Positions 17,825 to 26,658 of a stretch of 52,507 bases of DNA are shown here, piece after piece; positions within the stretch are counted from its first letter, which is position 1, and every line of letters starts with the position of its first letter. Below the pieces are notes generated by a model. It was not told the origin of the DNA and searched no databases. It saw only the letters and a list, made by a program, of their open reading frames with translations. The stretch lies in NCBI GenBank assembly GCA_019358875.1, contig JAHHIF010000058.1, positions 1 to 52,507 of the forward strand, read 5' to 3'. Made by a program: the position numbers and the translations under genes. This DNA is from Symplocastrum torsivum CPER-KK1. GTDB lineage: Bacteria; Cyanobacteriota; Cyanobacteriia; Cyanobacteriales; Coleofasciculaceae.

Positions 17825-18472
17825 TTATCTTGGGTTGAACTTGCAGATTGCCTTCAAAATCTGCAACAACTGGATCGAGCGTTCAGAGTCTAGCAGGTTC
17901 ACTTCCGGCAAGATCTGATAAGTTGGGGGGTTCCCTTGTTGAAGATACACAAACTGATAACGGACTCCATTGGTAGTCAGCCCCCAAACTAATTCTTGAT
18001 TCTCTAGACTTTTATAGGCGTAAGTCAGTAATTGAGGCAAACCTTCTAGGGCTTCAACACTACTATTTTTAGATTCAATCACCAATATCCAAAAGGGTGT
18101 AGTAGTGCTTTTCGCTTCAGTTCGGTTAACAGCTAAGATATCCATCCGCCCTTTGATGATTGTGTCTTCATCTTCAATGGAAATATCAGCAATATTTTCT
18201 TCGAGAGTTATCTTAATGTTGGTCTGGTAGAACCCAGTTAGCCACATCAACGGAGCAAGTAGTAAAAATTTAACTTGTCCTTCAGAAATCTTACGGCTGG
18301 CGTAATAGCTCCGAAAAAGAGTACGGATTCGCGAGAGTTCCTGCTGTTCAAGTTCTGTTACAGGTTCTAGGGAGAGTAATGATGTAATTGCACCATTGGA
18401 ATATTCTTCATATCTCAAAAAATGATGAACATCTTCTAAAGAGAGATTTCTAGCGTCTAGATTTGTAGTCAT
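17825..18472 (-). CDS. PD-(D/E)XK nuclease-like protein (HsdR N-terminal type)
   Basis: This 215-residue protein carries the core of a restriction-endonuclease-like fold. GRMDILAV supplies the motif II Asp and WILVIESKNS supplies the ExK pair, followed by a Gln-containing helix (LPQLLTYAY). This resembles the N-terminal nuclease domain of type I restriction subunits, but no helicase part or methyltransferase neighbours exist here. Such orphan proteins are common in cyanobacteria and their role is unknown. The 3' end contains a HIP1 site. Confidence 0.75.
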   Translation of the reverse strand: MTTNLDARNLSLEDVHHFLRYEEYSNGAITSLLSLEPVTELEQQELSRIRTLFRSYYASRKISEGQVKFLLLAPLMWLTGFYQTNIKITLEENIADISIEDEDTIIKGRMDILAVNRTEAKSTTTPFWILVIESKNSSVEALEGLPQLLTYAYKSLENQELVWGLTTNGVRYQFVYLQQGNPPTYQILPEVNLLDSERSIQLLQILKAICKFNPR

Positions 18473-18639
18473 TTTTAGCGATCGCTTTTTCTCCCTTGAT
18501 TATCAGTTAAATGCTAGATGCTAGATATAGCTATCTCGTTGTTCGTGCGAGCGCATTTCTAGTTCTGCTGATTGCAGAATAGATAAATATATCGTTGCTT
18601 CCAGATGGCTTCCAGTCGTGCGATCGCACTTTATAGAGA

Positions 18640-18894
18640 TTAGTCAATAGGAATGCGGCGACTGAGAACGCTCATCACTTCACCAGGAGTCTGGGTAGGC
18701 TGTGGCTTGCTCCATTCGCTGATTTGAGCGTATCCAAGGCGATAGAACGTATGAATGGTGTTGGTGACACCTTTGGGAGAACTGATGACCAGGATTTTGA
18801 GGGGGACTCGGTTGGGTTCTGATAATGTATTGCCTGGGAAAGGCGTTTCAGAGCCGGGGGTTTGGTCTAAGTCAGGAATAAAGTCTTCTGTCAT
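18640..18894 (-). CDS. Small conserved cyanobacterial protein, function unknown
   Basis: This 84-residue protein has an acidic, Pro-rich start (MTEDFIPDLDQTPGSE). A conserved-looking core follows, KILVISSPKGVTNTIHTFYRLGYAQ, then SEWSKPQ and GEVMSVLSR. I recall similar short proteins from other cyanobacteria, sometimes mislabelled as transporter components. There is no signal peptide or membrane helix. No strong ribosome-binding site precedes the ATG. It sits alone in an accessory patch. Confidence 0.65.
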   Translation of the reverse strand: MTEDFIPDLDQTPGSETPFPGNTLSEPNRVPLKILVISSPKGVTNTIHTFYRLGYAQISEWSKPQPTQTPGEVMSVLSRRIPID

Positions 18895-18926
18895 TGGGAT
18901 TTACCTACTTTTCTTGTGATAGCGCT

Positions 18927-18978
18927 GTTGACAAAGTGCGACACTATTGGTCTTATCCAGATGTCGATCTTTGTCAAC
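18927..18978. repeat. Imperfect inverted repeat upstream of the broken HTH gene
   Basis: GTTGACAAAG at 18927-18936 is the exact complement of CTTTGTCAAC at 18969-18978. Inside it CGAC (18939-18942) pairs with GTCG (18963-18966), giving 14 of 16 matched arm bases around a 20-base centre. It lies between the divergent 84-residue gene and the frameshifted HTH gene. It could be an operator, a small mobile-element remnant or a terminator-like structure. Confidence 0.55.
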
Positions 18979-19033
18979 ATTTACGTGGTTATAATCCTTT
19001 GACACAATCAAGGGCATGGGAAAAGCAGGTACA

Positions 19034-19260
19034 GTGCTAAAGCAGGTGTTGAATCCTATGGCATTAGCCAAAATAAATTGGCGGTGGCGATGGGAATTGG
19101 GCGTTCTAGTATTAACCGATGGGTGAATGAAAATAGAGATCCAGGCGGTGATGCAATCCTTGAAATTAGGAAGGGACTTCAGAAGATTGATCAGGCGGCT
19201 GCGGCGGAGTTTATTCGACTGTACTTGGATGAATCAGATGAGGATGAGGAGCAATCGTAG
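19034..19260 (+). pseudogene. Frameshifted small HTH (XRE-like) gene
   Basis: The intact paralogue at 46796-47026 begins with a GTG start and continues LKQVLETYGITQNQLAVAMG. Here GTG CTA AAG CAG GTG TTG (19034-19051) encodes the same LKQVL start, and the rest (ESYGISQNKLAVAMGIGRSS and so on, to DEDEEQS) continues in another frame from about 19051. The junction reads TTGAA where the paralogue has TTGGAA, so one G is missing. In the second frame there is no start codon before TTG 19078, well inside the helix-turn-helix. The two paralogues also share about 25 bases after the stop. Either a true inactivating deletion or a sequencing error would explain this. Confidence 0.75.
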
Positions 19261-19358
19261 GGGAAGAGGACGCGATCGCTCAACCAACAAACAGCCTAGG
19301 ATAGGAAGAGCGATCGCTCTTGTAGAGTGTAGACTTGCAGCAAACAGTAGAGGTGGCA

Positions 19359-19919
19359 ATGTCTGTGCAGTTACTTCGGCGAAAATTTACGGTAGAGCAG
19401 TACCACAAAATGGCGGAGTCCGGTATTCTCACTGAGAATGACCGGGTGGAACTTATTCAAGGAGAGGTGATCGAAATGTCCCCTATTGGCAGACGACATG
19501 CTTCGTGTGTTGCGCGTCTTACCAGGCTATTCACCCTTCGTCTGGGAGAGACAGCAATCGTCTGGCCGCAGAATCCAATTGAATTAGATGATACCTCCGA
19601 ACCCCAACCTGATCTAACCTTGCTGCAACCGCGTCCAGATTTCTACGAGTCAGAGCATCCCAAGCCCGAAGATATTTTTCTAATCGTAGAAGTGGCAGAT
19701 ACTACCGCCAAATTTGACCGCGAGGTGAAGATTCCCCTCTACGCTAAAGACAACATTGCTGAAGTTTGGCTAGTGGATATCAACAAGCAGTACATTGAAG
19801 TTTATCGACAACCTTCGCCTACGGGTTACCAAAGCGTTCAGACGTTCCATCGGGGTCAAACCATAGCGATACAAGCGTTTCCTGATATTGAGATTATGGT
19901 GGATGAAGTGTTGGGATAG
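19359..19919 (+). CDS. Uma2-family PD-(D/E)XK protein (DUF820)
   Basis: I place the start at ATG 19359 (MSVQLLRRKFTVEQY); an in-frame TTG at 19335 would add eight residues. The 186-residue protein shows the Uma2 pattern: ENDRVELIQGEVIEMSP near the N-terminus, EPQPDLTLL supplying the active-site Asp, IFLIVEVADTT with the ExxDT motif, and YAKDNIAEVWLVD. Uma2 proteins have a restriction-endonuclease-like fold and occur in dozens of copies in many filamentous cyanobacteria. Their substrate and role are not established. Confidence 0.9.
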   Translation: MSVQLLRRKFTVEQYHKMAESGILTENDRVELIQGEVIEMSPIGRRHASCVARLTRLFTLRLGETAIVWPQNPIELDDTSEPQPDLTLLQPRPDFYESEHPKPEDIFLIVEVADTTAKFDREVKIPLYAKDNIAEVWLVDINKQYIEVYRQPSPTGYQSVQTFHRGQTIAIQAFPDIEIMVDEVLG

Positions 19920-20202
19920 CAGAATCTGCTCTTCATCACACTCCATAGAATTAACGACAACTGAAAGCGATCGCTTTTAGGTGGCAGCGCTGAACTACGT
20001 TCTGCTTTGCTACTGACCCACCCTGCTACGCAAACGCTAACGCGATCGCATTAGTGCCCCTCTCAACTCGAAATTTTGGCAAGTTCCTCCTCAAAGTACG
20101 GTATGAACCATCTTTCATCTCCTCAATACCCGTGCTAACCTGTTGAGAATTGTTACCCTGAACACTTGTACCACTGCATAAAACACAGTCAAGCTAGCGC
20201 CT

Positions 20203-23200
20203 ATGGTGCATGTCAAGCGAGTGGAACTCACCAACTTCAAATCCTTTGGCGGTACGACAGCGGTTCCTCTGCTGCCTGGATTTACGGTTGTTTCTGGACC
20301 AAACGGGTCAGGTAAATCGAATATTCTAGATGCCTTACTATTTTGCCTTGGTCTTGCCAGTTCTAAGGGAATGCGAGCAGAACGCCTTCCTGATTTGGTC
20401 AACCACGACAGGGAGCGTCGGGGTACTGTTGAAGCCAGTGTTACTGTTACGTTTGATTTGTCGGATGCACCGGATGTTCTCTTAGACGAGGATGAGGAGG
20501 GTACAGAGAAGGGGAAACTGGAAAATCCAGAATCTGACCTCCCCGAATCCCTCATTCACAAGAAGGGGCAAGAGAAGGTAGCAAAAGAGTGGAGTGTGAC
20601 GCGACGGCTGCGAGTCACTCAGCAAGGTACTTACACCTCGAACTACTACATCAACGGCGAACCCTGCAACCTCAGTGAACTTCACGAACAGCTCAACCGT
20701 CTGCGGATTTATCCAGAGGGTTACAACGTTGTGCTGCAAGGGGATGTCACCAGCATCATTTCGATGAACTCACGCGAACGTCGAGAGATTATTGATGAGT
20801 TGGCTGGTGTTGCTGCCTTTGATCGCAAAATTGTTCAGACTAGACAAACGCTGGACATGGTAAAAGAGCGGGAGGACAGTTGCCGAATTATTGAAAAAGA
20901 ACTGGTTGCTCAACGCGATCGCTTAAGCCAAGATCGCATTAAAGCTGAGAAATACCAGAAACTCCGCGCTGAACTCCAAGAAAAACAGCAGTGGGAAGCT
21001 GTACTAAAATGGCGATCGCTTCAACAACAAGAGTCAAAACTCAAAGCTCAGATCGAGACAGGGGAACACGAAGAAATTCAGCTAAATGAGCAACTAACCC
21101 ATTTAACAGCCCGAATTAGCCAAGCGACAGCAGAACTTGACCAGCTAAACGCCCATGTTAAAAGTTTGGGAGAAGAAGAACAGCTAGCTGTCGCCTCAAT
21201 CCTCGCTACCCAGGAAGCTGAACGGCGCCAACTCGAAATCCGACAACAGGAACTAGCAGATAAGCAGCAACAAACTGAGCGTCAACTCAAACGAACACAA
21301 GAGGAAATTCAACAGCACGAGCAAACCTTACAACAGCTAGCCCAAGAGAAACATCGTGTAGAGACAAGTGTAATCGTGTCTCTACGTGCCAAACGCGACG
21401 AAGCTCAAGAATCCCTCAACCAAAGTCGGGAACAAGCAAATGCGATCGCATCTGCCTCGGAAGCTTGGGTACAGCAACAAACTGCCCTTAGCCGCCAGAT
21501 TGAAACGTTATTACAAACGATTGATCCACAACGCACCGAGCAAGCGCAGTTGCAAGAGCGTCAGAGCCAGCTTAGTCGTGTCATCGAGGAACAAACCCAG
21601 CTTTTGCAAACCCTAGAACCAGAAATTGCGACGAAACAAGCTCAGTCTAGGGATTTAGACGCACAATTAACTGCCTCTTCTGAAGCCATCCAATCACTTG
21701 CAAAATCACTTGCGGCAACAGAACAAGAACTCCAAATCCAGCAGCAAACTCAAACTCGACTACTTGCCGAACAACGAGACAAGCAACGCCAACTCGATAA
21801 ACTAGAAGCCCAAGCGCAAGCAGAACAAGAAGCTCAAGGCACCTATGCCACCAAGGTTATCCTCCAAACCGGAATACCAGGTGTTTGTGGATTAGTTGCC
21901 CAACTGGGTCGCGTGGAACCCCGCTATCAGCTAGCCTTAGAAACGGCAGCAGGTGCGCGTTTGGGAAACTTGATTGTCGAAGATGATGGTGTTGCGGCGG
22001 CAGGAATTGAGTTGCTCAAACAAAAGCGTGCGGGGAGAGCAACCTTCTTACCACTCAACAAAATCCAACCGCCTAGATTCTCAGATACAGCAGCCCTGGG
22101 CTATGCAAACGGCTTCATTGACTATGCAGTTAACCTGATTGACTGCGAACCCCGCTACCAGAACGTCTTCGCCTACGTTTTCGGCACAACGGTTGTCTTT
22201 GAAACCCTCCATGCGGCTCGTCCTTATTTAGGCAAACATCGTATTGTTACCTTAGAAGGCGAAATCCTGGAAAGCAGTGGCGCAATGACAGGTGGTAGTA
22301 GTACCCAGCGTTCTGGTTTGCACTTCGGTACCAGTGATGCTGGCGAATCTGCTGAATTGGCTGGATTAAGAAGGCGCCTTCAGGAGATTGAACAGGTTTT
22401 AAATCGCTGTGGAGACTTGGTTAATCAAGCTTCCGCCTCAGTTAAACAACTGACGAAAGAACTCGCGGAGGCAAGAGGGAAACGGAAGGAACACGAGTTG
22501 CGCTTGGAACAGTTACACAAGGAGATTCAGAATCTAACGGCTCAACAGGAGCAAGTGCGATCGCTTCTTGCCAAAAACACGCAAGAACTCGCCACGGCTC
22601 AAGAACGTCTCCAAACTCTAACCGTAGAGTTACCCGTTCAAGAAACTCAGCTTGTTGGATTACGCCAACAACTCGCCCAATTAGAGCAGTCTCAAACGCA
22701 CAGCGAGTGGCAACACATTCAAACCGTCATCAAAGACTGGGAATCTCGGTTAAAAGAGTGCGAACACGCACTCCGGGGATCGGAAAAACAGCTACAAGAT
22801 TTGGAAAATCAACAGCAGCGCACGGCTGAAAAAATTACAGATGGTCGCAGACGGATAGAAGAGTATCACGCTAGACAGCAATCTGTACAGGAGCAGCGCT
22901 CAGCATTCAGCACTCAGCTATCAGCGGTTAGTGAGGAAATTAGGGAAACGCAGGAATCACTGACGCAGCTAGAGCAAAAATTAGGAGAAACAAAACAGAA
23001 ACGCGATCGCGCAGAACAACACCTGCGAGAACAAAACCTACAACAGCAACAGCAGTCCTGGCAACTGCAAAAACTCCAGGAAATCCAGTTAGCAAGACGT
23101 GAAGAACTGGCAACCCTGCAAGCTCAACTACAAATCCAACAAGCCGAGTTACCCGATCCCTTGCCAGAAGTTCCCTTGCTTGTAGAGACACGATTGAGTG

Positions 23201-23913
23201 AATCTGAATTAGCGCCATCTGACTCAATTACATTTGATTCATTTGCTGCTCAACTCGAACAGCTTTCAAAAGAAATACGAAACGGTCAAAAGCGCCTCCA
23301 AGCGATGGAACCTGTCAATATGTTGGCGTTAGAAGAATATGAACGCACAACAACTCGCTTATCAGAACTTTCTGAGAAACTAGCAACTCTAGAAGCTGAG
23401 CGCACTGAACTTCTGTTACGAGTGGAAAACTTTACAACATTAAGGTTTCGCGCCTTTAAAGAAGCCTTTGATGCCATTAATGAAAACTTCCAAACCATCT
23501 TTGCGGAACTCTCCGATGGTGACGGTTACCTACAACTTGATGATCCTCAAGACCCCTTCAATGGTGGACTGAACTTAGTGGCTCACCCCAAAGGTAAACC
23601 TGTGCAGAGACTCGCTTCTATGTCAGGTGGAGAAAAATCTCTCACCGCCCTCAGCTTTATCTTTGCCCTCCAGCGCTATCGTCCTTCGCCGTTCTACGCT
23701 TTTGATGAAGTTGATATGTTTCTCGATGGGGCAAACGTCGAGCGATTAGCTAGAATGATCAAACAACAGGCTACTTTAGCCCAATTTATTGTTGTAAGTC
23801 TTCGCCGACCTATGATCGAGTCTTCTGAGCGTACAATCGGTGTTACTCAAGCCAGAGGAGCTTATACTCAAGTCTTAGGGCTAAAATTGCCGCCTAAGCG
23901 TGCAATTCGGTAG
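20203..23913 (+). CDS. smc: Chromosome segregation protein SMC
   Basis: This 1236-residue SMC ATPase organises and segregates the chromosome. The N-terminal Walker A is GPNGSGKS (32-39). Coiled coils of about 180-540 and 680-1050 flank the hinge (about 545-665, GTYATKVILQTGIPGVCG to FLPLNKI). The C-terminal head has the ABC signature LASMSGGEKSLTALS and Walker B YAFDEVDMFLDGAN. Two stretches of dispersed repeat DNA are read in frame within the coiled coils: a GTAGAGACA inverted repeat (21358-21385) and a GCTCAGCATTCAGCACTCAG run (22898-22917). The kleisin partners scpA and scpB are not in the window. Confidence 0.97.
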   Translation: MVHVKRVELTNFKSFGGTTAVPLLPGFTVVSGPNGSGKSNILDALLFCLGLASSKGMRAERLPDLVNHDRERRGTVEASVTVTFDLSDAPDVLLDEDEEGTEKGKLENPESDLPESLIHKKGQEKVAKEWSVTRRLRVTQQGTYTSNYYINGEPCNLSELHEQLNRLRIYPEGYNVVLQGDVTSIISMNSRERREIIDELAGVAAFDRKIVQTRQTLDMVKEREDSCRIIEKELVAQRDRLSQDRIKAEKYQKLRAELQEKQQWEAVLKWRSLQQQESKLKAQIETGEHEEIQLNEQLTHLTARISQATAELDQLNAHVKSLGEEEQLAVASILATQEAERRQLEIRQQELADKQQQTERQLKRTQEEIQQHEQTLQQLAQEKHRVETSVIVSLRAKRDEAQESLNQSREQANAIASASEAWVQQQTALSRQIETLLQTIDPQRTEQAQLQERQSQLSRVIEEQTQLLQTLEPEIATKQAQSRDLDAQLTASSEAIQSLAKSLAATEQELQIQQQTQTRLLAEQRDKQRQLDKLEAQAQAEQEAQGTYATKVILQTGIPGVCGLVAQLGRVEPRYQLALETAAGARLGNLIVEDDGVAAAGIELLKQKRAGRATFLPLNKIQPPRFSDTAALGYANGFIDYAVNLIDCEPRYQNVFAYVFGTTVVFETLHAARPYLGKHRIVTLEGEILESSGAMTGGSSTQRSGLHFGTSDAGESAELAGLRRRLQEIEQVLNRCGDLVNQASASVKQLTKELAEARGKRKEHELRLEQLHKEIQNLTAQQEQVRSLLAKNTQELATAQERLQTLTVELPVQETQLVGLRQQLAQLEQSQTHSEWQHIQTVIKDWESRLKECEHALRGSEKQLQDLENQQQRTAEKITDGRRRIEEYHARQQSVQEQRSAFSTQLSAVSEEIRETQESLTQLEQKLGETKQKRDRAEQHLREQNLQQQQQSWQLQKLQEIQLARREELATLQAQLQIQQAELPDPLPEVPLLVETRLSESELAPSDSITFDSFAAQLEQLSKEIRNGQKRLQAMEPVNMLALEEYERTTTRLSELSEKLATLEAERTELLLRVENFTTLRFRAFKEAFDAINENFQTIFAELSDGDGYLQLDDPQDPFNGGLNLVAHPKGKPVQRLASMSGGEKSLTALSFIFALQRYRPSPFYAFDEVDMFLDGANVERLARMIKQQATLAQFIVVSLRRPMIESSERTIGVTQARGAYTQVLGLKLPPKRAIR
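21358..21385 (+). repeat. GTAGAGACA inverted repeat inside smc
   Basis: GTAGAGACA (21358-21366) is exactly complementary to TGTCTCTAC (21377-21385), around a 10-base centre. The arms share GTAGAGAC with the intergenic hairpins at 25025-25053 and 52176-52202. It is translated in frame as VETSVIVSLR in the first coiled coil. Confidence 0.7.
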
Positions 23914-23991
23914 CTTAAATTTCATGATTTAGCGTTCAATATATTGATATTGATATTCCAGCAGGAATCGAGATCGGGATTGCAAAACATA

Positions 23992-24996
23992 ATGACAACT
24001 GAAATAATTCGTCAACGTTCCGATATTTTAAATACTCAGGTAGTCACTATCGACAGCGCCAAGCGCCTGGGAGTCGTTAAGGAGCTTTTGGTAGACATTG
24101 ATCGGCGCGAAGTGGTAGCGCTGGGTTTGCGAGATAACTTGCTCTCGGTTGCTGGGATGCCACGCTATATGCTCCTGAGCAGCATTCGACGGATTGGCGA
24201 TACGATCCTGGTTGATGACGAAGATGTAATTGAAGATATTGACGTTGACGCCTACAGCACCCTGATTAACAGCGAAGTCATTACAGAAACGGGCGAAATG
24301 CTCGGTCGGGTAAGAGGCTTTAAATTCAGTATTGAAGACGGCAAAGTGTCTTCGTTGATTGTTGCGTCGTTAGGCTTACCGCAGATTCCTGACCAAGTTA
24401 TTAGTACTTATGAGCTGCCAGTTGACTTAATTGTCAGCAGCGGACCAAACCGCTTAATTGTATTTGAAGGTGCTGAAGAGCAGCTACTTCAGCTAACGGT
24501 TGGCGTTTTAGAGCGTTTGGGTGTGGGTAGACCACCTTGGGAGCGAGAAGAAGAGGAAGGCTACTATACTCCTACCGCTCGACCAGAGAATCAACTAGGA
24601 ACGGGAATTCCTGTTCGTACACCTGTGTCTCAACCTATCCAATCGGCGACACCAGTAGAAGAATCCTGGGATGAGGATGATTGGCAAGACGAGCCAGAAC
24701 CAGAGCCGATTCCGATACGTCGGCAAGCCCCCGCACCCCGATACCTGGAACAAGAACTCGAAGAAGACAACTGGGGTGATGAGAGAGTGGATACGCCCCG
24801 GCTCAACCGCTATGAGGAGCCAGTGTATAACGAGCCTTCTCGCTACGGGAAAGATTATGTAGATGAGTACGAAGATTACGAAGTTGAGGGTGATGCCTGG
24901 GATGATGATGATGACCCTGAGCCTTACAAAGCTCCACGAGTCAACATTCCAGAGAAGACAAAAGCCCCTGAATATGAAGAGGAAGCAGGCTATTAA
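23992..24996 (+). CDS. PRC-barrel domain protein
   Basis: I choose ATG 23992 (MTTEIIRQRSDIL); a TTG 48 bases upstream is in frame but less plausible. The 334-residue protein has two PRC-barrel domains, at about 8-80 (TQVVTIDSAKRLGVVKELLVD) and 86-160 (SEVITETGEMLGRVRGFKF). A long acidic, Pro-rich disordered tail follows (residues 175-334, rich in Glu, Asp, Tyr), ending EYEEEAGY. PRC barrels occur in photosynthetic reaction-centre H subunits and in RNA-processing proteins, and the role of this cyanobacterial form is not known. It follows smc by 78 bases and may be co-transcribed with it. Confidence 0.88.
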   Translation: MTTEIIRQRSDILNTQVVTIDSAKRLGVVKELLVDIDRREVVALGLRDNLLSVAGMPRYMLLSSIRRIGDTILVDDEDVIEDIDVDAYSTLINSEVITETGEMLGRVRGFKFSIEDGKVSSLIVASLGLPQIPDQVISTYELPVDLIVSSGPNRLIVFEGAEEQLLQLTVGVLERLGVGRPPWEREEEEGYYTPTARPENQLGTGIPVRTPVSQPIQSATPVEESWDEDDWQDEPEPEPIPIRRQAPAPRYLEQELEEDNWGDERVDTPRLNRYEEPVYNEPSRYGKDYVDEYEDYEVEGDAWDDDDDPEPYKAPRVNIPEKTKAPEYEEEAGY

Positions 24997-25024
24997 TACC
25001 AAGTAGCACTCAACTAGCAACTTT

Positions 25025-25053
25025 GTAGAGACGTTCCGGCGGAACGTCTCTAC
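25025..25053. repeat. GTAGAGACGTTCC hairpin repeat
   Basis: A 13-base perfect stem (25025-25037 with 25041-25053) has the 3-base loop GGC. It is nearly identical to the hairpin at 52176-52202 and shares its core with the in-frame copy in smc. It is a dispersed cyanobacterial hairpin repeat, here 28 bases after the PRC-barrel gene, and might help end that transcript. Confidence 0.8.
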
Positions 25054-25273
25054 GAGTGATAGTAAACCTATCTTGAAAGACTACTTTTATCCTTCGTTGT
25101 GAGCGTAGCTTCATGGAATTTCTTGCATAATCCTGGGATGCCCCCTAAATCCCTCAATTCTGGGGGACTTTGAAGTTCCAGTTCCCGGCAAAATTGGGCA
25201 GCTAGGGGAGCGAAAATCGGTTTCTCTCAACCCAACCTCAAGGACAAAGTAGGTAAGTTATTTAATTAAATTC

Positions 25274-26245
25274 TTAATTCTTAAGCATCTCGGATGCTTT
25301 TTTGATACCTTGGCGTACTGACTCAGCAGACGATTTGAGAGCCTCGTGTTCAGCATCTGTAAGATTGAGTTCTATCACTCGTTCGATGCCGCGACAGCCC
25401 AATCGACAGGGAACTCCTATAAAAATATCATTTAAATCATATTCGCCCTGAAGATAGGCAGATGCTGGAACCTGGCGCGACTGGTTTTTTAGAATAGCTT
25501 CTACCATTAAGCAGGTGGAAGAGGTGGGTGCAAAATAGGCTCCACCCGTCTGCATGAGTTCCACAATTTCTGCACCACCGTGGCGAGTCCGTTCTACCAA
25601 ACGCTCAATCGTAGCTGTATCCATCAATTCAGTAATGGGAATACCATTAACCGTAGAGTTGCGAGGCAAGGGAACCATTAAATCCCCATAGCCTCCCAGA
25701 ACCAAGGCGCTGACATCCCGGACGCAAACCCCTAATTCCATAGCAATAAAGGTTTGGAATCGAGCTGAGTCTAGAACACCGGCCATTCCCATGACGCGAC
25801 GCGGCGGGAGATTAGTCGCTTGCCATACTAGATAAGTTAGGATATCTAGGGGATTTGTGACAATAATTAACAGAGCATCAGGTGAGTGAGGGATCGCATT
25901 TTTAGCTGCCTCCACGACAATCTTTGCATTAATCTGCAACAGGTCGTCCCGGTTCATCCCCGGTTTCCGGGGGCTTCCAGCAGTAATTACAACAATCGCA
26001 GAACCAGCCGTCTCGGCATAGTCACATGTACCAATAATTTGGCAATCATGACGCTCAATTCCCCGTGCCTCCAGTAAATCCAGAGCAAGAGCTTGAGGCA
26101 GACCATTTACAATATCGAGTAGCACGACATCGGCAAGATTCTTCTCTACAATCCGTTGCGCGAGAGTGCTACCGACCCGACCGCAGCCAATCACTGCGAC
26201 ACGATTGCGTGTGTCTGGAATGGTGGACATAGGGGAAGATGCCAT
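25274..26245 (-). CDS. Malate dehydrogenase (LDH-like type) with substituted catalytic His
   Basis: This 323-residue NAD-dependent 2-hydroxyacid dehydrogenase has the MDH-type substrate loop SPRKPGMNRDD (R93 and R99), the nucleotide motif GCGRVG (20-25), N131 (TNPLD) and D159/R162 (LDSARF). These favour malate over lactate. The invariant active-site His of the GGHGD motif is Tyr here: the codon is TAT and the motif reads GGYGD (Y186). It would be expected to cripple proton transfer unless compensated. The gene follows ndhO on the same strand by 31 bases. It may be a cyanobacterial clade trait, a point mutation or a sequencing error. Confidence 0.88.
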   Translation of the reverse strand: MASSPMSTIPDTRNRVAVIGCGRVGSTLAQRIVEKNLADVVLLDIVNGLPQALALDLLEARGIERHDCQIIGTCDYAETAGSAIVVITAGSPRKPGMNRDDLLQINAKIVVEAAKNAIPHSPDALLIIVTNPLDILTYLVWQATNLPPRRVMGMAGVLDSARFQTFIAMELGVCVRDVSALVLGGYGDLMVPLPRNSTVNGIPITELMDTATIERLVERTRHGGAEIVELMQTGGAYFAPTSSTCLMVEAILKNQSRQVPASAYLQGEYDLNDIFIGVPCRLGCRGIERVIELNLTDAEHEALKSSAESVRQGIKKASEMLKN

Positions 26246-26276
26246 GAGTTAAGAAGCGCGACTGAAATGACTTGTC

Positions 26277-26519
26277 CTAAGCGTCAGACGCGGCAGCAGT
26301 ACCCACGGCTTCTATCTGATCCATGCGTAACCAAACATTGGGAGTAGGTACCTGACCAAACTTGATCAGGGCATAATCACCTCTGGTATCTACAACTTCC
26401 CCCTTAGTTTCAAATATGTAAGGAGGAAAGCGTGAATCACTGGCTTGCTCTTCTAAGCTACCTTCCAGCTTTTCGCGGATAGCACGAACCAAAGACCCTT
26501 TTTTAATTTTGTCTGCCAT
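26277..26519 (-). CDS. ndhO: NAD(P)H-quinone oxidoreductase subunit O
   Basis: This 80-residue protein is NdhO, a small peripheral subunit of the cyanobacterial and plastid NDH-1 complex, which carries out cyclic electron flow and respiration at the thylakoid. Recognised by MADKIKKGSLVRAIREKLE, PPYIFETKGEV and YALIKFGQVPTPNVWLR. Length is normal. The mdh-like gene follows 31 bases downstream on the same strand and mutM lies 139 bases upstream. Confidence 0.95.
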   Translation of the reverse strand: MADKIKKGSLVRAIREKLEGSLEEQASDSRFPPYIFETKGEVVDTRGDYALIKFGQVPTPNVWLRMDQIEAVGTAAASDA

Positions 26520-26658
26520 AATGTCCGATTCATTGTAAAGCGATCAATCCCTTTGTTTAGCATTTTACGCTCGTTTTGTGGGTTATTCGTTCTTTGTTGT
26601 TGATTGTTTGTAAGACACAAGAAGACAAACAACTAATAACCAATAACCAAAAAGCTGA

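Noticed and set aside
17610..17918. 102-codon plus-strand frame overlapping the cyclase start
   Set aside because: It overlaps two convincing minus-strand genes and has no family features.
19078..19260. Intact 60-residue HTH gene starting at TTG 19078
   Set aside because: That start cuts into the helix-turn-helix; comparison with the paralogue shows a longer gene with a one-base deletion.
24595..25020. 141-codon frame antisense to the PRC-barrel protein tail
   Set aside because: It arises from the Glu/Asp-rich low-complexity tail read on the other strand.
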